Origin: Pseudomonas sp. W4I3
Lineage (GTDB): Bacteria > Pseudomonadota > Gammaproteobacteria > Pseudomonadales > Pseudomonadaceae
Direction: 5' to 3'
DNA: 64,000 bases
Assembly: GCF_030816195.1 (NCBI RefSeq)
Contig: NZ_JAUSXS010000001.1
Span: forward strand, 2,689,501 to 2,753,500
Shown: positions 54,955 through 62,316 of the stretch, piece after piece
Layout: the number at the start of each line of letters is the position of its first letter
How positions within the stretch are numbered: the first letter of the stretch is position 1
Made by a program: the position numbers and the translations under genes
The notes under the pieces: model-generated
Databases searched by the model: none
Told to the model about the DNA's origin: nothing
Seen by the model: the letters and a program-made list of their open reading frames with translations, nothing else

Positions 54955-55881
54955 TCAGTGGAAGTCAGGGTCATAACCATCAGCGTGGTATTCGTACATT
55001 GCTGACCGAGAGTGCCTAACACCAATCTCGACATTACCCCAATCTTTAACCATCTTTGCCACACCGTGGAATCCAGGGAAGAGTGTTGAGCCATCAATCC
55101 CCATCTTTGAACACAACTCCAACAAGTCCGGTGCTTCACTTAATGGTAGCGTCATTTTGATAAGTGGAGCATATCCATTCGTTATCTCGTATATCTCTTG
55201 AACGTCCTCAAGTGCTTCAGCCTTGTATATATCGTCTACGCTGTAATCCTTCGCATGGTGAGCAGTGAACAAACCAGATTGAGCCGCTTGATTCTGGCTT
55301 GTGCCTCCCGGTGGTCGAATGATCTTCACCGTTTTCCAGAAAGGAGCAGAAGTTGTTTCCAGCGCCCACACAGCAATCTTTGGCATCCCCATAAAGTCAA
55401 TCTCAAAGCTAGCTGATGCTGCTGCAAAGTAACATGCAACAAAGCTTCGATCAGTCCAGTCTAGAAGGCGGGTTGGCACTTCATAGTGCTGAGCTATCGC
55501 CATGATTTGGTGCATTTCTGGCTGGGGCCAAGGTCTGTGTCCACTCATGAACGAGTGTTGAGCTGTCAACAACCTGTCCCTGATCTGCTCTGTATATCCG
55601 GGCACTATCAATCCCGACCGATCACAGCCATCTAAAAACTTCTTCAGAATGTCTAACTCAAAGCTGACTTGATCCGCACTTGATTTTTTGAGCAATCTTC
55701 TGGGAGAGCCGTACCCAAATGAACCTTCGCCATTACGGCACACAGAAGGGGTTAGCTTGTATTCGTCGCTTGGCTGGCCCCTAAAGACGTATTGCCCATG
55801 CTTCCAAACATCGTTAAGAGGTGAAACGTAGTCAAGCAACTGACGTGCAGTCTCAAAGGCTATTTCAGTTGGGCTTCCCAT
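54955..55881 (-). CDS. FRG-domain protein
   Basis: 308 residues from the ATG at 55881. The FRG domain is clear: YVFRGQPSDEYKLTPSV (residues 31-47) and IAQHYEVPTRLLDWTDRS (about 129-146), with YFAAAS after it. FRG proteins are common in prophages and defence islands; their biochemical activity is not firmly known. It runs against the tail genes, so it is a separate cargo unit. Its promoter should lie in the hairpin-rich stretch upstream (55882-56250). Confidence 0.82.
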   Translation of the reverse strand: MGSPTEIAFETARQLLDYVSPLNDVWKHGQYVFRGQPSDEYKLTPSVCRNGEGSFGYGSPRRLLKKSSADQVSFELDILKKFLDGCDRSGLIVPGYTEQIRDRLLTAQHSFMSGHRPWPQPEMHQIMAIAQHYEVPTRLLDWTDRSFVACYFAAASASFEIDFMGMPKIAVWALETTSAPFWKTVKIIRPPGGTSQNQAAQSGLFTAHHAKDYSVDDIYKAEALEDVQEIYEITNGYAPLIKMTLPLSEAPDLLELCSKMGIDGSTLFPGFHGVAKMVKDWGNVEIGVRHSRSAMYEYHADGYDPDFH

Positions 55882-55965
55882 CGCTGCTTGATCCTTATCC
55901 GTTGGTTGTATCCAAGTGTACTGGCGGCCAGTCGAGAGCCGCAAGAGAGCACCTGTTGTACAGCC

Positions 55966-57173
55966 CTGAACGTCAGTTCAGAGTGGTATATCACTTCAAG
56001 TGTTCTCGCCTGATGTGGTTCCCACATACAACCAATAGTAGAAACAAGAAACCTAAAGAGATAGTAACTCTGTGTCGTACCGACACGTGTTTACCCTTTG
56101 TCATTCTGACAAGGCTTCCTGCACCAACACAAGAGCGGTTAGCTCGTTTAATAGTTGGTTGTTATGTTTCTTGTTTGACTGGTTCATCACTGTGTCTCAC
56201 TACACAGTGTTTCTAAGCTGCTGAACGTCCGTTCAGAGAGTAACACCACTGTTAAATCATCCATCAGGAGTAGGGTAGCGATGCTGTTAGCTTGCTATCT
56301 ATTATCTTTTTGAGTACTCCTTCCTATGGATACCACTTTGTTAGTGTGAATATTCTGATGGGAGTGTGTTTGATAGGTTTGTTAGCTTGATGTCGTACTA
56401 CCAGTGGTGGTGACACTTGAGGGTAGTTTCATTATGAGTGTATTGTTAAGCAAAACCATTTTGCACATGCAAGAGGTTTTTGCACAAAAGTGAAGAATAA
56501 ACGAATAAATCACCACGAATTCACATCCAAGCCCACCTGTCAACCATCTGAGTGCGCATCTGTGCAATCTTTACACTTCTCATTTGGTGAGAGTTATTCC
56601 CATCAAGGGATTTCAAACGGTTTGCCGAATGTCTTCAATTTGTAGATGATAGAAGTTCTCATCTGTGCCGTGTAATGAATAACAGTTGACAGAAGGGATA
56701 TCACGCTGGCGGACGTGGCACACACTCAAGTGCGAACACACACAATCCAAGCTTCATAGACCGTGCAGAGCGTCAACAACATTGGTGCAAGAAACAGCCT
56801 CTGGCTGCTCTAGTGTTGTAACCTTTTTTAAGTAGTATTTCCCTCTACAAGCCACGTCCTGTAAGGGTTTCAGCCTAGAGCGTCTGCGTCCATTTGTAGT
56901 GATAAACCCCCTGAACGGACGTTCAGAGAGTGGCCCCCATGCCCCGAGGCATGAGCAGTACAACTCTTCATTTCCAATGAGCAGATAAGCCATTGAGCCT
57001 AGACCGGCTCCAGCGGGTACGCTGATTCGTATTGTTGGATATGTTGGTTGGTTGATATGGAATCCACTTGAGGTGGTAATCCTTTTGATGCGAGAGCATC
57101 GAAGGCAGGAACCCTAGAAACCCGAATGAGCCTAAGCGAAAACTAAACCGGTTAACACACACCGTTAGGTGTG
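55966..57173. ncRNA. Hairpin array 2 (noncoding)
   Basis: About 1.2 kb without a credible gene. Hairpins: CTGAAC-GTCA-GTTCAG (55966), ATGTGG-TTC-CCACAT (56013), GTGTCG-TAC-CGACAC (56072), TTGTCA-TTC-TGACAA (56098), ACCAAC/GTTGGT enclosing GAGC/GCTC (56123), CACTGTGT/ACACAGTG (56188), CTGAAC-GTCC-GTTCAG (56221), CTGAAC-GGAC-GTTCAG (56911), CATGCC-CCGA-GGCATG (56938), CAGCG-GGTA-CGCTG (57011), a 10-bp stem with GAGA tetraloop (57082-57105) and CACACC-GTTA-GGTGTG (57158). A 46-nt box at 56781 matches array 1. Strand and transcript ends are unknown. Confidence 0.5.
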
Positions 57174-57227
57174 AGCTGGCACACGCCTGCAAAGTGTTTT
57201 GACATTCTCTATACGCCCATACAGAAA

Positions 57228-57256
57228 TTGTAATATGTCACAATCACCTGTAGAAT
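57228..57256 (+). promoter_or_regulatory. Promoter of the second serine recombinase
   Basis: TTGTAA (57228) and TAGAAT (57251), 17-bp spacer, ending 35 bp before the ATG. A TTGACA at 57199 has no matching -10. Confidence 0.5.
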
Positions 57257-57290
57257 AAAGTCACACAGAAAATGACAAAGGCGGTGTGTG

Positions 57291-57995
57291 ATGGATGTCG
57301 TTGGTTACGTTCGTGTGAGTACAGGCAAACAAGAAGCATCGGGACTTGGCCTAGAAGCTCAGGTTGATTACATCCAGACAGCAGCTCGCCAGCAGGGTTG
57401 GAACGTCACACACATATACAGTGAAGCAATCTCAGGCTCTGTAGCCCCTACAGCACGCCCAGAGTTCTCCAAGGCCATTGCAACAGGGCTTCCAATCATC
57501 GTTGCCAAGATCGACCGGTTATCAAGGGACGTTGAGCACATTGCTGGTCTGATGAAGCGGGTAGCCTTCAAGGTTGCCACCATGCCCAACGCTGACACCA
57601 TGCAACTCCACCTATTCGCTGTGCTGGCTGAACAGGAGCGTGCATTCATTAGCCAGCGTACAAAGGATGCCTTGAAGGCTCTACAGCAACGTGCTGATGA
57701 TGGCTGTGTGTTGTCTCTGGCAAAGGTGAAGCGTCGTTCAGATAACGCCTCGGTGGCTAGAGCAGCCAAGAAGGAGAGGGCAGAACAGGCTTGTGACGTG
57801 GTCAAGATCAATCCGCACCACACCGAGATAGCCCCTCACGTCATGGCGTGTCTCTACCAAGGATGCAACACACTTCAGTCTCTCGCTGACTGCCTCAATG
57901 CCAAGGGTAAGCACACCTCACGTGGCGGCCTGTGGTCGCCTACGACAGTACGTCGCTTGATGCTGGCTCTGGGAGTCGAGTTCAAGAAAGGTTAA
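57291..57995 (+). CDS. Small serine recombinase (resolvase/invertase type)
   Basis: 234 residues: nucleophile Ser10 in GYVRVSTGKQ, GLGLEAQ, KIDRLSRDVEHI, LAEQERAFISQRTKDAL, and a C-terminal helix-turn-helix (SRGGLWSPTTVRRLM). It has no zinc ribbon or coiled coil, so it is of the resolvase/invertase class, not a second integrase. AAAGGCGG precedes the ATG. It may resolve dimers, invert a segment or aid excision; no clear recombination site pair was found by eye. Confidence 0.88.
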   Translation: MDVVGYVRVSTGKQEASGLGLEAQVDYIQTAARQQGWNVTHIYSEAISGSVAPTARPEFSKAIATGLPIIVAKIDRLSRDVEHIAGLMKRVAFKVATMPNADTMQLHLFAVLAEQERAFISQRTKDALKALQQRADDGCVLSLAKVKRRSDNASVARAAKKERAEQACDVVKINPHHTEIAPHVMACLYQGCNTLQSLADCLNAKGKHTSRGGLWSPTTVRRLMLALGVEFKKG

Positions 57996-58243
57996 GCGTG
58001 GGCAGGCTCTCAGGAGGTCATAGGGTTACTTTGAGATTAGGAACGATTCCTGTTTGGACGCTGGCGTGTTGCTTAATAGCTCTGGCTTTAACACCATTTC
58101 CCAAACATCCATTCCCATTATTTTTCCAGTGACAAAACCAAACGCATAAAGCATCAGGCCGTCCTCCACGGCGGGGAATTGGTAATCACGTGTAAATTCG
58201 TTCAGGGCGACTACAATCGCAATCCCAACCAAGGATGGACTCC

Positions 58244-58459
58244 ATGACCACGACCAACGAAACTATGGCCGACGCACTGGAACTGCTTCTTCTCAACCAA
58301 CATGCAATCGCTGCCGGCCTTGAGGAAGTGGCCTTGTGGATCAAGGCACGTGGCGCCGTCGAAACGCACCAAAACGTCGTAGGCGCATTGGAGCGAATTG
58401 ATGTAAACGCCGAAAGCATCACTGGTGCAATCGAGAAGCTACGTCAGGGAATCCTGTAG
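58244..58459 (+). CDS. Small hypothetical protein, 71 aa
   Basis: Starts MTTTNETMADALELLLLNQH; mostly helical, with ALERIDVNAESITGAIEKL near the end. AAGGA is well spaced for the ATG at 58244. Base composition here is closer to the host than the rest of the element, hinting at recent pickup. Function unknown. A minus-strand frame at 58026-58232 (TTG start) is possible but not supported. Confidence 0.55.
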   Translation: MTTTNETMADALELLLLNQHAIAAGLEEVALWIKARGAVETHQNVVGALERIDVNAESITGAIEKLRQGIL

Positions 58460-58595
58460 CGTGCTGAATGTCGCCAGCTTATTTTCTGGAAAGACATTTC
58501 AACTCGTCCCCTTGAAGAGTATTTCCAGTCTGGCGGCGGGGCAGGATTTTGTATGGAGAAAGGTCTGCGCTCCAGTTGCGTTATGCTCTGGTAGA

Positions 58596-59318
58596 ATGGC
58601 GTTTTCAATAGGAATAGCTAAATTGAAGGGATTACGAGCGACCATCATTGGCTGTGCGATAGCTGTTGTAGGTGCTGTTGGTGTTGCCTTGATTAACTAT
58701 GTTGTCGAGCATGGAGAATTGCCACCTTGGTCGTCAGGCGCTCTTAGTTGGCTATCTAGCCTGATGTTGATACAGACACCTTGGGCTTTCTGGGAAATCT
58801 TAGCGACGTTTCTAACGCCCTGTTTGGTTTTTGGTTTTCTGGTTTATTATCTGTGGCGTTCACACTCTGTCCTTGTGGATGAATTTAATGAGCAAAATGA
58901 TGTATTGGTAGACGCTCGGACTTGTAAGAATAGGCTAGACAAAGAGCATTCCCAGTTAAAGATTGCTCATGCAGAGCTGCTGGCATCCGTTGAATTGCTG
59001 GAGGTTGCCAATTCTGACTTAGTGACACAGAACTCAGAATTGAGAGAGGCCGCTGCACTCGCTATCCAACCTGACAACAAACAGATCGAAATCAACGAAA
59101 CATGTTTGAATGTGCTCAAAGCTATTGCTGCTTTGACTGAGCGTGATTTAAGGGCTGATTTGGATAATGTTGACTCTATAGTTAAGCTAGGGAAAATACA
59201 GACCCATGCCGCCTTAGACGTGCTGACAGAAAGACAGTTAATTTCTATGTCTGGCAACATTGGCGGAATCCGTTATCGCCTGACAGCTCAAGGTCGAGTG
59301 TACTATTTGGAACATTAA
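58596..59318 (+). CDS. Membrane protein with coiled coil and winged-helix-like end
   Basis: 240 residues: two transmembrane helices (ATIIGCAIAVVGAVGVALI; FLTPCLVFGFLVYYLW), a coiled coil (about 105-160; LKIAHAELLASVELLEVANSDL) and a C-terminal domain with the helix pattern LNVLKAIAALTERDLRADLD...HAALDVLTERQLISMSGNIGGIRYRLTAQG, like a MarR/ArsR winged helix. DNA binding by a membrane-tethered protein, or use of the domain for protein contact, is possible. Likely cargo. Confidence 0.65.
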   Translation: MAFSIGIAKLKGLRATIIGCAIAVVGAVGVALINYVVEHGELPPWSSGALSWLSSLMLIQTPWAFWEILATFLTPCLVFGFLVYYLWRSHSVLVDEFNEQNDVLVDARTCKNRLDKEHSQLKIAHAELLASVELLEVANSDLVTQNSELREAAALAIQPDNKQIEINETCLNVLKAIAALTERDLRADLDNVDSIVKLGKIQTHAALDVLTERQLISMSGNIGGIRYRLTAQGRVYYLEH

Positions 59319-59341
59319 GATAAATAAGCAGGGGTGGCCTG

Positions 59342-60118
59342 ATGCCCGAGATTTTCACATGGAAGAACTGCATGGCTGATGTTTATAACTATCGCTATGG
59401 TGCAATCGCCAAAGAGTTCTTGACTCTCGTTGTAAACCCTTCGTTAGATGCTCTTGATGCTCAGGTAGACGAGTGGGAGAAGTCAGATGACCCTGCTTCC
59501 GGATTTATCATTTCTGACCTCCGTGAGTTGATTTACAAGACACGTATGGCGTTCTGTTTGTCTATCCAATCTCTTTGGGAGCAACAGATACGCACCTACT
59601 TATCGGGCTGCCAACAGGAATTGGGCATCAATCCTTTCCCTGTATCCAATCGCCGGGGTGCGAACTCTGTTCAGGCTGTGTATTGGGGTGATGAACTGAA
59701 CACGGTGTTTGAGAGATTGCGGAGTATCACCCTACCTTCATTCGCATCATTTAAGTCACTTGATCTTCTTATGCTGGTAGGCAATGTGTGTCGTCACGGT
59801 GATGGAAGCTCAAGTGCAAGACTGTGGAGTATTCGCCCTGATCTTTGGCCTGATTACCACGGACCTGATAACGAGTTCCTACGATCCACGCTGACTGACC
59901 AAGCCCCCCCAGTGCAATCACTGGAAATCCCTAGGGAAATGCTAGAAGACTTCGTGGATAGGATTTGTCTCTTCTGGAAAGACACTAATTATATCTATGA
60001 AGAAAGTATAGAGCGAAAGCACCCGTCCCTAGAGGCTAGATTGGTGCTCAAACGTGCTGAGCGCTCACCGGGCATTCGTCATGAAGGGGTCATCACTCCC
60101 ACAACGCTGGAAGGTTGA
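59342..60118 (+). CDS. Helical cargo protein, possible HEPN-like
   Basis: 258 residues, all-helical by eye. The segment LDLLMLVGNVCRHGDGSS resembles the R/N-x-x-RHG end of HEPN-type domains, many of which are RNases in defence or toxin systems; the match is short and unproven. It follows the membrane/winged-helix gene by 23 bp, so the two are probably one operon. Confidence 0.5.
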   Translation: MPEIFTWKNCMADVYNYRYGAIAKEFLTLVVNPSLDALDAQVDEWEKSDDPASGFIISDLRELIYKTRMAFCLSIQSLWEQQIRTYLSGCQQELGINPFPVSNRRGANSVQAVYWGDELNTVFERLRSITLPSFASFKSLDLLMLVGNVCRHGDGSSSARLWSIRPDLWPDYHGPDNEFLRSTLTDQAPPVQSLEIPREMLEDFVDRICLFWKDTNYIYEESIERKHPSLEARLVLKRAERSPGIRHEGVITPTTLEG

Positions 60119-60144
60119 TGTCAGTGTGACGAGAAGGATTTCGA

Positions 60145-60170
60145 TTTGTGTGTGAAATTTTGTGTGTTAC
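60145..60170. promoter_or_regulatory. TGTGTG direct repeats before the gene at 60206
   Basis: TTTGTGTGTGA (60145) and TTTTGTGTGTTAC (60158), then an inverted CACACA at 60177. The first 11 bases recur exactly at 60664, before the next operon, suggesting one shared repressor/activator. Confidence 0.5.
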
Positions 60171-60205
60171 AGTCTTCACACACAGAATTCACAGGAGCTT
60201 TCACA

Positions 60206-60601
60206 ATGGCACAGGCAAAATCCCCAGAGGTAAAGGCAAAGATCATTGCTGCATGGCGTGACGCTGAAGCCAAAGGCGAGACGCGCAAGAGCTTTCACGA
60301 ACGTGTCAAAGGTACAGAACTCGAAATTACCTATGGCGGGCTTGAGCGGTGGTTGAACCCGGCTAAGGCAAAGAGTTCTGGTGCTTCTGGAGCAACAACA
60401 CAAGCGCTAGCAGCAATGCACACAGACTCACCTAACTTCATTGCTGCTGCCACGCTGGATGACGTAGAAGCAGCGTACAAGAAAAGCATTGAAACTCTGA
60501 TTGCCAACCTTGAAGAGCAAGAGCAGCACCTACAGGCTGAGCTTGAACGTGTTGTGAGTGACCTTGGACGAGCACGTGAAAAATTAACTAAATTTGATTA
60601 A
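60206..60601 (+). CDS. KfrA-like DNA-binding coiled-coil protein
   Basis: 131 residues from the ATG preceded by CAGGAG. The N-terminal half (SPEVKAKIIAAWRDAEAKGETRKSFHERV...TYGGLERWLN) looks like a helix-turn-helix; the C-terminal half is a coiled coil (YKKSIETLIANLEEQEQHLQAELERVV). This layout is like KfrA-type regulators. The TGTGTG repeats at its promoter are the natural candidate operator. Confidence 0.6.
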   Translation: MAQAKSPEVKAKIIAAWRDAEAKGETRKSFHERVKGTELEITYGGLERWLNPAKAKSSGASGATTQALAAMHTDSPNFIAAATLDDVEAAYKKSIETLIANLEEQEQHLQAELERVVSDLGRAREKLTKFD

Positions 60602-60623
60602 CAAACGTCAGCCACTCGCCCAA

Positions 60624-60648
60624 GGGCCGCCATGTGCGGCCTTTTTTC
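60624..60648 (+). terminator. Terminator after the coiled-coil regulator
   Basis: GGCCGC-CATGT-GCGGCC followed by TTTTTT, 23 bp after the stop codon. Confidence 0.85.
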
Positions 60649-60663
60649 ATGCCTATGATTTTT

Positions 60664-60719
60664 TTTGTGTGTGATGTGTGTAATAGGTGTTGACTTTGTG
60701 TGTTGTTGTGTAATACATT
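60664..60719 (+). promoter_or_regulatory. Promoter with TGTGTG repeats for the last small operon
   Basis: TTGACT (60690) and TACATT (60714) with an 18-bp spacer. TTTGTGTGTGA and TGTGTGTAAT lie at 60664-60684, directly upstream of the -35, and a third TTTGTGTGT overlaps the spacer. The repeats match those at 60145. Confidence 0.6.
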
Positions 60720-60774
60720 TGCATCGGTCGCAAGGTGCTACACAACGTAGTGCCAGACCTTAGAAGGAGTGTTT

Positions 60775-60984
60775 ATGAAGCAGTCGCCAAACCAAGCAAA
60801 GATGGAAGCCACAGTTCAAACCGTGCTGAAGGAGTTTTACACCAACACTATCGTTCCTCTTGCTGAAGCTGAGCAGCTTGACCCGGTGGAGCTATTCGAC
60901 GCCACTATAAAGAGCGCCGTGCACCTGAAGGAGCAGGATGTGATAGACGATCGCCGTAGCTCGTTTTTCACACTGAAGAGCTGA
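60775..60984 (+). CDS. Small element protein, 69 aa
   Basis: Starts MKQSPNQAKMEATVQTVL with AGAAGGAG upstream. The helical part FYTNTIVPLAEAEQLDP is similar to the start of the 124-aa protein at 49490 (IYKQTIAPLEKAL). Function unknown. Confidence 0.6.
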   Translation: MKQSPNQAKMEATVQTVLKEFYTNTIVPLAEAEQLDPVELFDATIKSAVHLKEQDVIDDRRSSFFTLKS

Positions 60985-61015
60985 TACACAGCCTACATGC
61001 GGAGAGGGAGCTGTT

Positions 61016-61231
61016 ATGGATACACTCCAGCAGGCGCACACCGTGTACATCCAGAAGGGATATGATTCAAAGGTTTATGAGATGTATAGTTTTAAGGCGC
61101 TGAGCACAGCCTCAACGCTGAAAGATTGTGCGTCTAGGTTTGGGTTGGCCGCTTTCATCATCACCGTTGAAGGTGGTCAGCCACTAACACACTACGTGCA
61201 ACGATGTGGATGCTGTGAATCTGTTTTCTAG
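61016..61231 (+). CDS. Small element protein, 71 aa
   Basis: Starts MDTLQQAHTVYIQKGYDS; ends with a CGCC cluster (VQRCGCCESVF) that could bind metal. GGAGAGGGAG precedes the ATG. Function unknown. Confidence 0.55.
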   Translation: MDTLQQAHTVYIQKGYDSKVYEMYSFKALSTASTLKDCASRFGLAAFIITVEGGQPLTHYVQRCGCCESVF

Positions 61232-61251
61232 GATACCAAGGAGTGGTGTAG

Positions 61252-61548
61252 ATGGGATTCTTTTATGTTGTGTACAGTTTTTGTGTTTCAGCGACAGGGT
61301 ATGAAAACCATTGTCAGCAAGAAAAATTGATAGACACACAGTATTTTGGGTTGGTTAGCTGTTACACAGGCGCCAGTTCGATTGAAAGGAAGACCACAGA
61401 GCAAATCTTGCAGGAGGCAACGAAGAATAACGTGAAAGACCCGAAGATAGAGGTTAAGACTCGGTGCATAACCAGTGCAGAGACTGAAACCTTCTTGAAG
61501 CAGTGGGGGCCATCAGCATTGGTCATCACTGGTAAGAAATACGAGTAA
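61252..61548 (+). CDS. Small element protein, 98 aa
   Basis: Starts MGFFYVVYSFCVSATGYENH; beta-rich first half, helix with KTTEQILQEATKNN, no known motif. AAGGAG precedes the ATG. It is the last gene before attR. Confidence 0.55.
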   Translation: MGFFYVVYSFCVSATGYENHCQQEKLIDTQYFGLVSCYTGASSIERKTTEQILQEATKNNVKDPKIEVKTRCITSAETETFLKQWGPSALVITGKKYE

Positions 61549-61660
61549 GGCTAACCTGCAATCGGCTGAAAGCTTAGCAAGTTCCCGCTATACCGCCCCA
61601 TAGGCGTTCCCCAGCACAGCTATGTGCTCCTCAAACCCGCCACAGCTAGTGGTGTCTTTT

Positions 61661-61714
61661 CTCAGTGTTATATGCAAAATACTTGCGATCAGGGTTTGAT
61701 GGGCATGCAGGTCG
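61661..61714. other. attR
   Basis: Right junction. Element arm CTCAGTGTTATATGCAAAAT and ACTTGCGA (61661-61688; crossover GA at 61687-61688), then FKBP sequence TCAGGGTTTGATGGGC. The 27-nt arm mirrors that of attL. Confidence 0.85.
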
Positions 61715-61845
61715 GTGGCGTGCGCACGTTGTTCGTGCCGGCGCATCTGGCCTACGGCGAGCGCTCGATGGGGGCGCATATCAAGCCCAACAGCGATCTG
61801 CGCTTTGAGATTGAGTTGCTGGAAGTGCTGACGCGGGATGATTGA
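61687..61845 (+). pseudogene. 3' part of FKBP-type prolyl isomerase
   Basis: The frame reads DQGLMGMQVGGVRTLFVPAHLAYGERSM...LRFEIELLEVL, the second half of the FKBP fold. An ATG in element DNA (61672) could start a short version, but it lacks the first strands and should not fold as FKBP. Excision of the element would rejoin it with 37574-37759. Confidence 0.9.
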
Positions 61846-62316
61846 AGAGGTTGGACGTATAGGTTGAGGACGGGGCCAGTAAGCGTATTCCTGAACCCAT
61901 CCTGAAGAACTTTCTTATTCATCATGCGGAAACTTTCCTACGGTTTACTCTGCATAAATCGCGGCGTAAGCTTCGCGCGTTTTCATCAATAGCGGAGACC
62001 CTCAGTGGGTACTTGTTCGAGTGACAGTAGTCGGCCGGTGTTAGTCACCGGCACATACTTGGCAAGGTAACGCGCATTTTCCAGATGCCGTTGTCTCGCC
62101 AGAAAAAGCGAGAAACGGCATCCCGGCAGTGGCCATTCCTGGCGCCTGTCTGATTCCCTCTCATCGACGCTGACCAGCACCTGAGTTGCCTCGGGAGGCT
62201 ACGGACGCGCCTGCCTTTTACGGTGGGCGGGCCAGGTTCGGTTGCGCCTGTTTCACGGGTGCGGCACGGACGGGCAGTACCTGCACGACGGTTTTTCCTC
62301 GCGCAGGAGTAACACC
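61846..62316 (+). promoter_or_regulatory. Long structured leader upstream of mgtA
   Basis: 470 bp without a credible gene. It holds CCGGTG-TTAGT-CACCGG (62035) and a 14-bp stem with one bulged G (62085-62121; ATGCCGTT...TCTCGC / GCGAGA...AACGGCAT) with an A-rich loop. mgtA genes are often controlled by structured leaders and PhoP, so Mg2+-linked control is plausible; I recognise no known riboswitch class here. Confidence 0.5.

Larger units (their letters stand above)
37761..61687. mobile_element. 23.9-kb serine-integrase element with phage tail genes and cargo
   Basis: The boundaries are set by the split FKBP gene and by att arms that form a palindrome when joined. The interior is clearly lower in GC than the flanks and has its own promoters, a large serine integrase at the left end, tail-part genes, small zinc-finger genes, two hairpin-rich noncoding stretches and probable defence cargo. 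I find no capsid, portal, terminase, tail sheath/tube, lysis or replication gene, so it is not a complete prophage. It may be a satellite or a tail-modifying element. Confidence 0.85.

Noticed and set aside
56686..56714. Promoter from TTGACA at 56686
   Set aside because: No -10 sequence at any usual spacing.
55966..57173. CRISPR array
   Set aside because: Hairpins differ in sequence and spacing is irregular; no repeat of constant length with spacers, and no cas genes.
58026..58232. 68-aa minus-strand frame
   Set aside because: TTG start, no ribosome site, no known family; left out though its sequence looks protein-like.
37761..61687. Complete temperate prophage
   Set aside because: No capsid, portal, terminase, sheath, tube, lysis or replication gene could be found.
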